Part shown: positions 5,739-7,193 of the stretch, piece by piece
Numbering within the stretch: position 1 is the stretch's first letter
Layout of the letters: each line of letters opens with the position of its first letter
Assembly (NCBI GenBank): GCA_031254155.1
Contig: JAIRVA010000118.1
Coordinates: forward strand, 1-7,193
Reading direction: 5' to 3'
Source: Propionibacteriaceae bacterium
GTDB lineage: Bacteria; Actinomycetota; Actinomycetes; Propionibacteriales; Propionibacteriaceae
DNA: 7,193 bases
Notes under the pieces: model-generated
Told to the model about the DNA's origin: nothing
Seen by the model: only the letters and a program-made list of their open reading frames with translations
The model's database searches: none
Made by a program: the position numbers and the translations under genes

Positions 5739-6857
5739 ATGGGAGCCACCGACTTCAGGGTTCTGCTCCATCAATTCCTGAGTGCGTTCATTAAGGAAGC
5801 CGCAGAACGTCCGGTCGAGTGCTACCTGGCATCATGCCGGAAGCCTTCGATCCTATCGCACTCATTCCAGCGAGCCTCTGTGCTTAATCGTCTCCAAGAA
5901 GGCGGCGTCGTATTCGCAATACGCCCACGACGACAAGAGGACCAGCCGACCAACAACGAGGTGTCAGACTTCGTGTTCCGGACACCTATCAGTCAGGCAG
6001 GAAGGTTCAAGGGGTTCTGCAAACTTCACGACACAGCAGTATTTAAACCGATCGAGACCGCGCCCATGTCTCGCAACGTCTACAAGTACATTCTGCTGAA
6101 CGCATATCGCGGGTTTGCATATGCCCATACGAGCGAGAAACTGCTGCATGACCAAACTCGCGGTCTCCAAGACACGAAGTACTTCAAAAACACGATACGT
6201 GACCACCCTCGCATAGCACCGTTCGCCAAGACTCAGTATGAGTCAGCCGTCCGCGACATCCAGACTCGTGCAGCCTTGGCCTACCCCCTCGAGCGGTGGG
6301 ACTTGGTTCAAGAACGGTTCGAGGAAATCATCGACTCCTCAGACCCGGACTACTCGGAGACGAGAGTCGCGAAGAGTTTCTGCGTTGAGTATCTCCCCAT
6401 TCCTATCGACCTTTACTGGGCGGCCCTGGCGGGGGCAGACCTCGTGCTGCCGGGCCGCGGCTCGACCTCAAGCCATCCCGTATGCGTGGGACTCCTGCCC
6501 CAATGTGACTCGTGGAAACCGCTGTTCTTCTTCGTTTGCCTCCAGGAGGAGGCAAAGCTGCACGAAGATCTGCTGGAGAAGCTCAGGTGGCAGAAGCGGC
6601 AGCCGCAGCCCGATGCCACGGTCTACCTACTCCTCCAGGACCTGCTGCTTTTCCTGTCTGGGGACATCGTCATGGCACCAAAGTTGCACCGCTGGTTGGC
6701 CCAACAAGGAATGAGCGAGTTGCTCAAGCAGTACTGGGAAGATGTAACCGTCCCATTGGGCAAGGGGAACCCGCCAGCCCGGAGGCTCGGAGAGTGGCGT
6801 GGCTTCTGCCTGTTCCCGCCACTCCCGCCGCACGGAAGCCTGACGCGCTCGCGCTAG
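5739..6857 (+). CDS. Uncharacterised protein with an N-terminal Cys/His (putative zinc) cluster
   Basis: A 372-residue protein of unknown function. Near the N-terminus, Cys28-x4-Cys33, then His41 in ILSHSFQRASVL, and later FKGFC94KLH97D, followed by FKPIE, give a C-C-H-C-H set suited to one zinc ion. From memory, this 'SHS...FxGFCxxHDxxLFxPIE' pattern recurs in uncharacterised bacterial proteins and loosely resembles HNH/treble-clef metal sites; nuclease activity is not shown. The rest appears mainly helical, with hydrophobic stretches near LYWAALAGADLVL and LLLQDLLLFLSGDIV but no clear membrane span. AGGAGG four bases before the ATG supports the start, unlike the leaderless neighbours. Composition differs: 31 of 60 bases are G+C at 5761-5820, against 50 of 60 at 1501-1560, and ATA isoleucine codons occur. 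This suggests recent transfer. It is divergent from the XRE operon and convergent with the glycyl-radical gene. Confidence 0.75.
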   Translation: MGATDFRVLLHQFLSAFIKEAAERPVECYLASCRKPSILSHSFQRASVLNRLQEGGVVFAIRPRRQEDQPTNNEVSDFVFRTPISQAGRFKGFCKLHDTAVFKPIETAPMSRNVYKYILLNAYRGFAYAHTSEKLLHDQTRGLQDTKYFKNTIRDHPRIAPFAKTQYESAVRDIQTRAALAYPLERWDLVQERFEEIIDSSDPDYSETRVAKSFCVEYLPIPIDLYWAALAGADLVLPGRGSTSSHPVCVGLLPQCDSWKPLFFFVCLQEEAKLHEDLLEKLRWQKRQPQPDATVYLLLQDLLLFLSGDIVMAPKLHRWLAQQGMSELLKQYWEDVTVPLGKGNPPARRLGEWRGFCLFPPLPPHGSLTRSR

Positions 6858-6930
6858 GGTCTGCTGGACAGCTCATGGAGGTTGCCCGGCAGGGGCCGCA
6901 GGCTCAGGTCAGACGGCGCGGCACAGAGAT

Positions 6931-7193
6931 TTACAGGCTTTGCTCGGTCCGGGCGATGATGTCATCCTGGGTGGCTTTGGAGAGCACGTTGAAGAAAGCG
7001 CTGTAGCCGGCCACCCGGACGATGAGGTCGCGGTGGCGTTCGGGGTGGGCCTGCGCGTCCAGCAGGGTCGCCCGGTCGACCACGTTGTACTGGACGTGGA
7101 AGCCGTCCAGCCGGTTGAAGAAGGTCCGCAAGAGAGCGATGAGTTTCGCCCGGTCGTCCGGACGGCGGAGCAGTTGCGGGGTGACCTTCTGGT
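6931..7193 (-). CDS. Glycyl-radical enzyme, C-terminal part (pyruvate formate-lyase-like)
   Basis: The last 87 residues of a glycyl-radical enzyme; the gene runs off the right edge of the window. The radical-bearing loop is clear: LIVRVAGYSAFFN, whose Gly codon is at 7006-7008. It is preceded by GFHVQYNVVDRATLLDAQAHPERHRDL and followed by DDIIARTEQSL and a TAA stop. In this superfamily the Gly is converted to a radical by a partner S-adenosylmethionine activase, and the enzyme works only without oxygen. The 'FHVQYNVVD' and 'VRVAGYSAFF' wording is closer to the PFL-like/glycerol-dehydratase-type branch than to classical PflB, which I recall as IRVSGYAVRF. The substrate therefore stays open: pyruvate, glycerol, choline or other. 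No activase gene follows downstream in this window; a convergent gene lies there instead. Confidence 0.85.
   Translation of the reverse strand, partial: QKVTPQLLRRPDDRAKLIALLRTFFNRLDGFHVQYNVVDRATLLDAQAHPERHRDLIVRVAGYSAFFNVLSKATQDDIIARTEQSL

Noticed and set aside
6858..6930. A bidirectional terminator between the convergent genes
   Set aside because: Only a weak GCTG-GA-CAGC hairpin and short GC matches are seen, with no T-run. I cannot support a terminator here.
6512..7006. A 164-codon + strand frame bridging the Cys/His gene and the glycyl-radical gene
   Set aside because: It overlaps two better-supported genes and its translation shows no domain or ribosome-binding site.

Overview
The window is high-GC bacterial DNA. 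The gene families point to an actinobacterium: a GabD2-type succinate-semialdehyde dehydrogenase, a ~370-residue transaldolase, an actinobacterial-type conserved protein, and start codons sitting 6-7 bases after TAnnnT -10 boxes (leaderless transcripts). A glycyl-radical enzyme at the right edge suggests a facultative or anaerobic lifestyle. A Propionibacteriaceae-like organism would fit, but this is inference from gene content only.

Layout. Apart from one gene, everything reads leftward (- strand). From right to left: (i) 6931-7193, the C-terminal end of a glycyl-radical enzyme, cut by the window edge. (ii) 5739-6857 (+), the only rightward gene, encoding an uncharacterised protein with an N-terminal Cys/His cluster; it is visibly less GC-rich than its neighbours. 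(iii) A 216-bp AT-rich intergenic region (5523-5738) with overlapping inverted repeats, one a 24-bp near-perfect palindrome. (iv) 3720-5522, an apparent three-gene operon: a HipB-like XRE regulator without hipA, a calcineurin-like phosphoesterase, and a conserved actinobacterial protein of unknown function. (v) 2996-3644, a VapBC toxin-antitoxin pair with a candidate operator palindrome over its -10 box. (vi) 2669-2966, a GNAT acetyltransferase pseudogene with its centre deleted. (vii) 25-2645, a transaldolase gene translationally coupled (TGATG) to gabD2.

How the parts work together. tal and gabD2 are housekeeping carbon metabolism (pentose phosphate pathway; succinate semialdehyde to succinate) and form one transcription unit. 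The stretch from about 2650 to 6860 looks like an accessory region: a toxin-antitoxin pair, a gene remnant, an orphan antitoxin-like regulator with a phosphoesterase, and a lower-GC putative zinc-binding protein. The least explained part is the divergent arrangement of the regulator/phosphoesterase operon and the Cys/His protein around a palindrome-rich intergenic region. Four leftward transcription units (tal, the GNAT remnant, vapB and the XRE gene) share the same leaderless promoter geometry.
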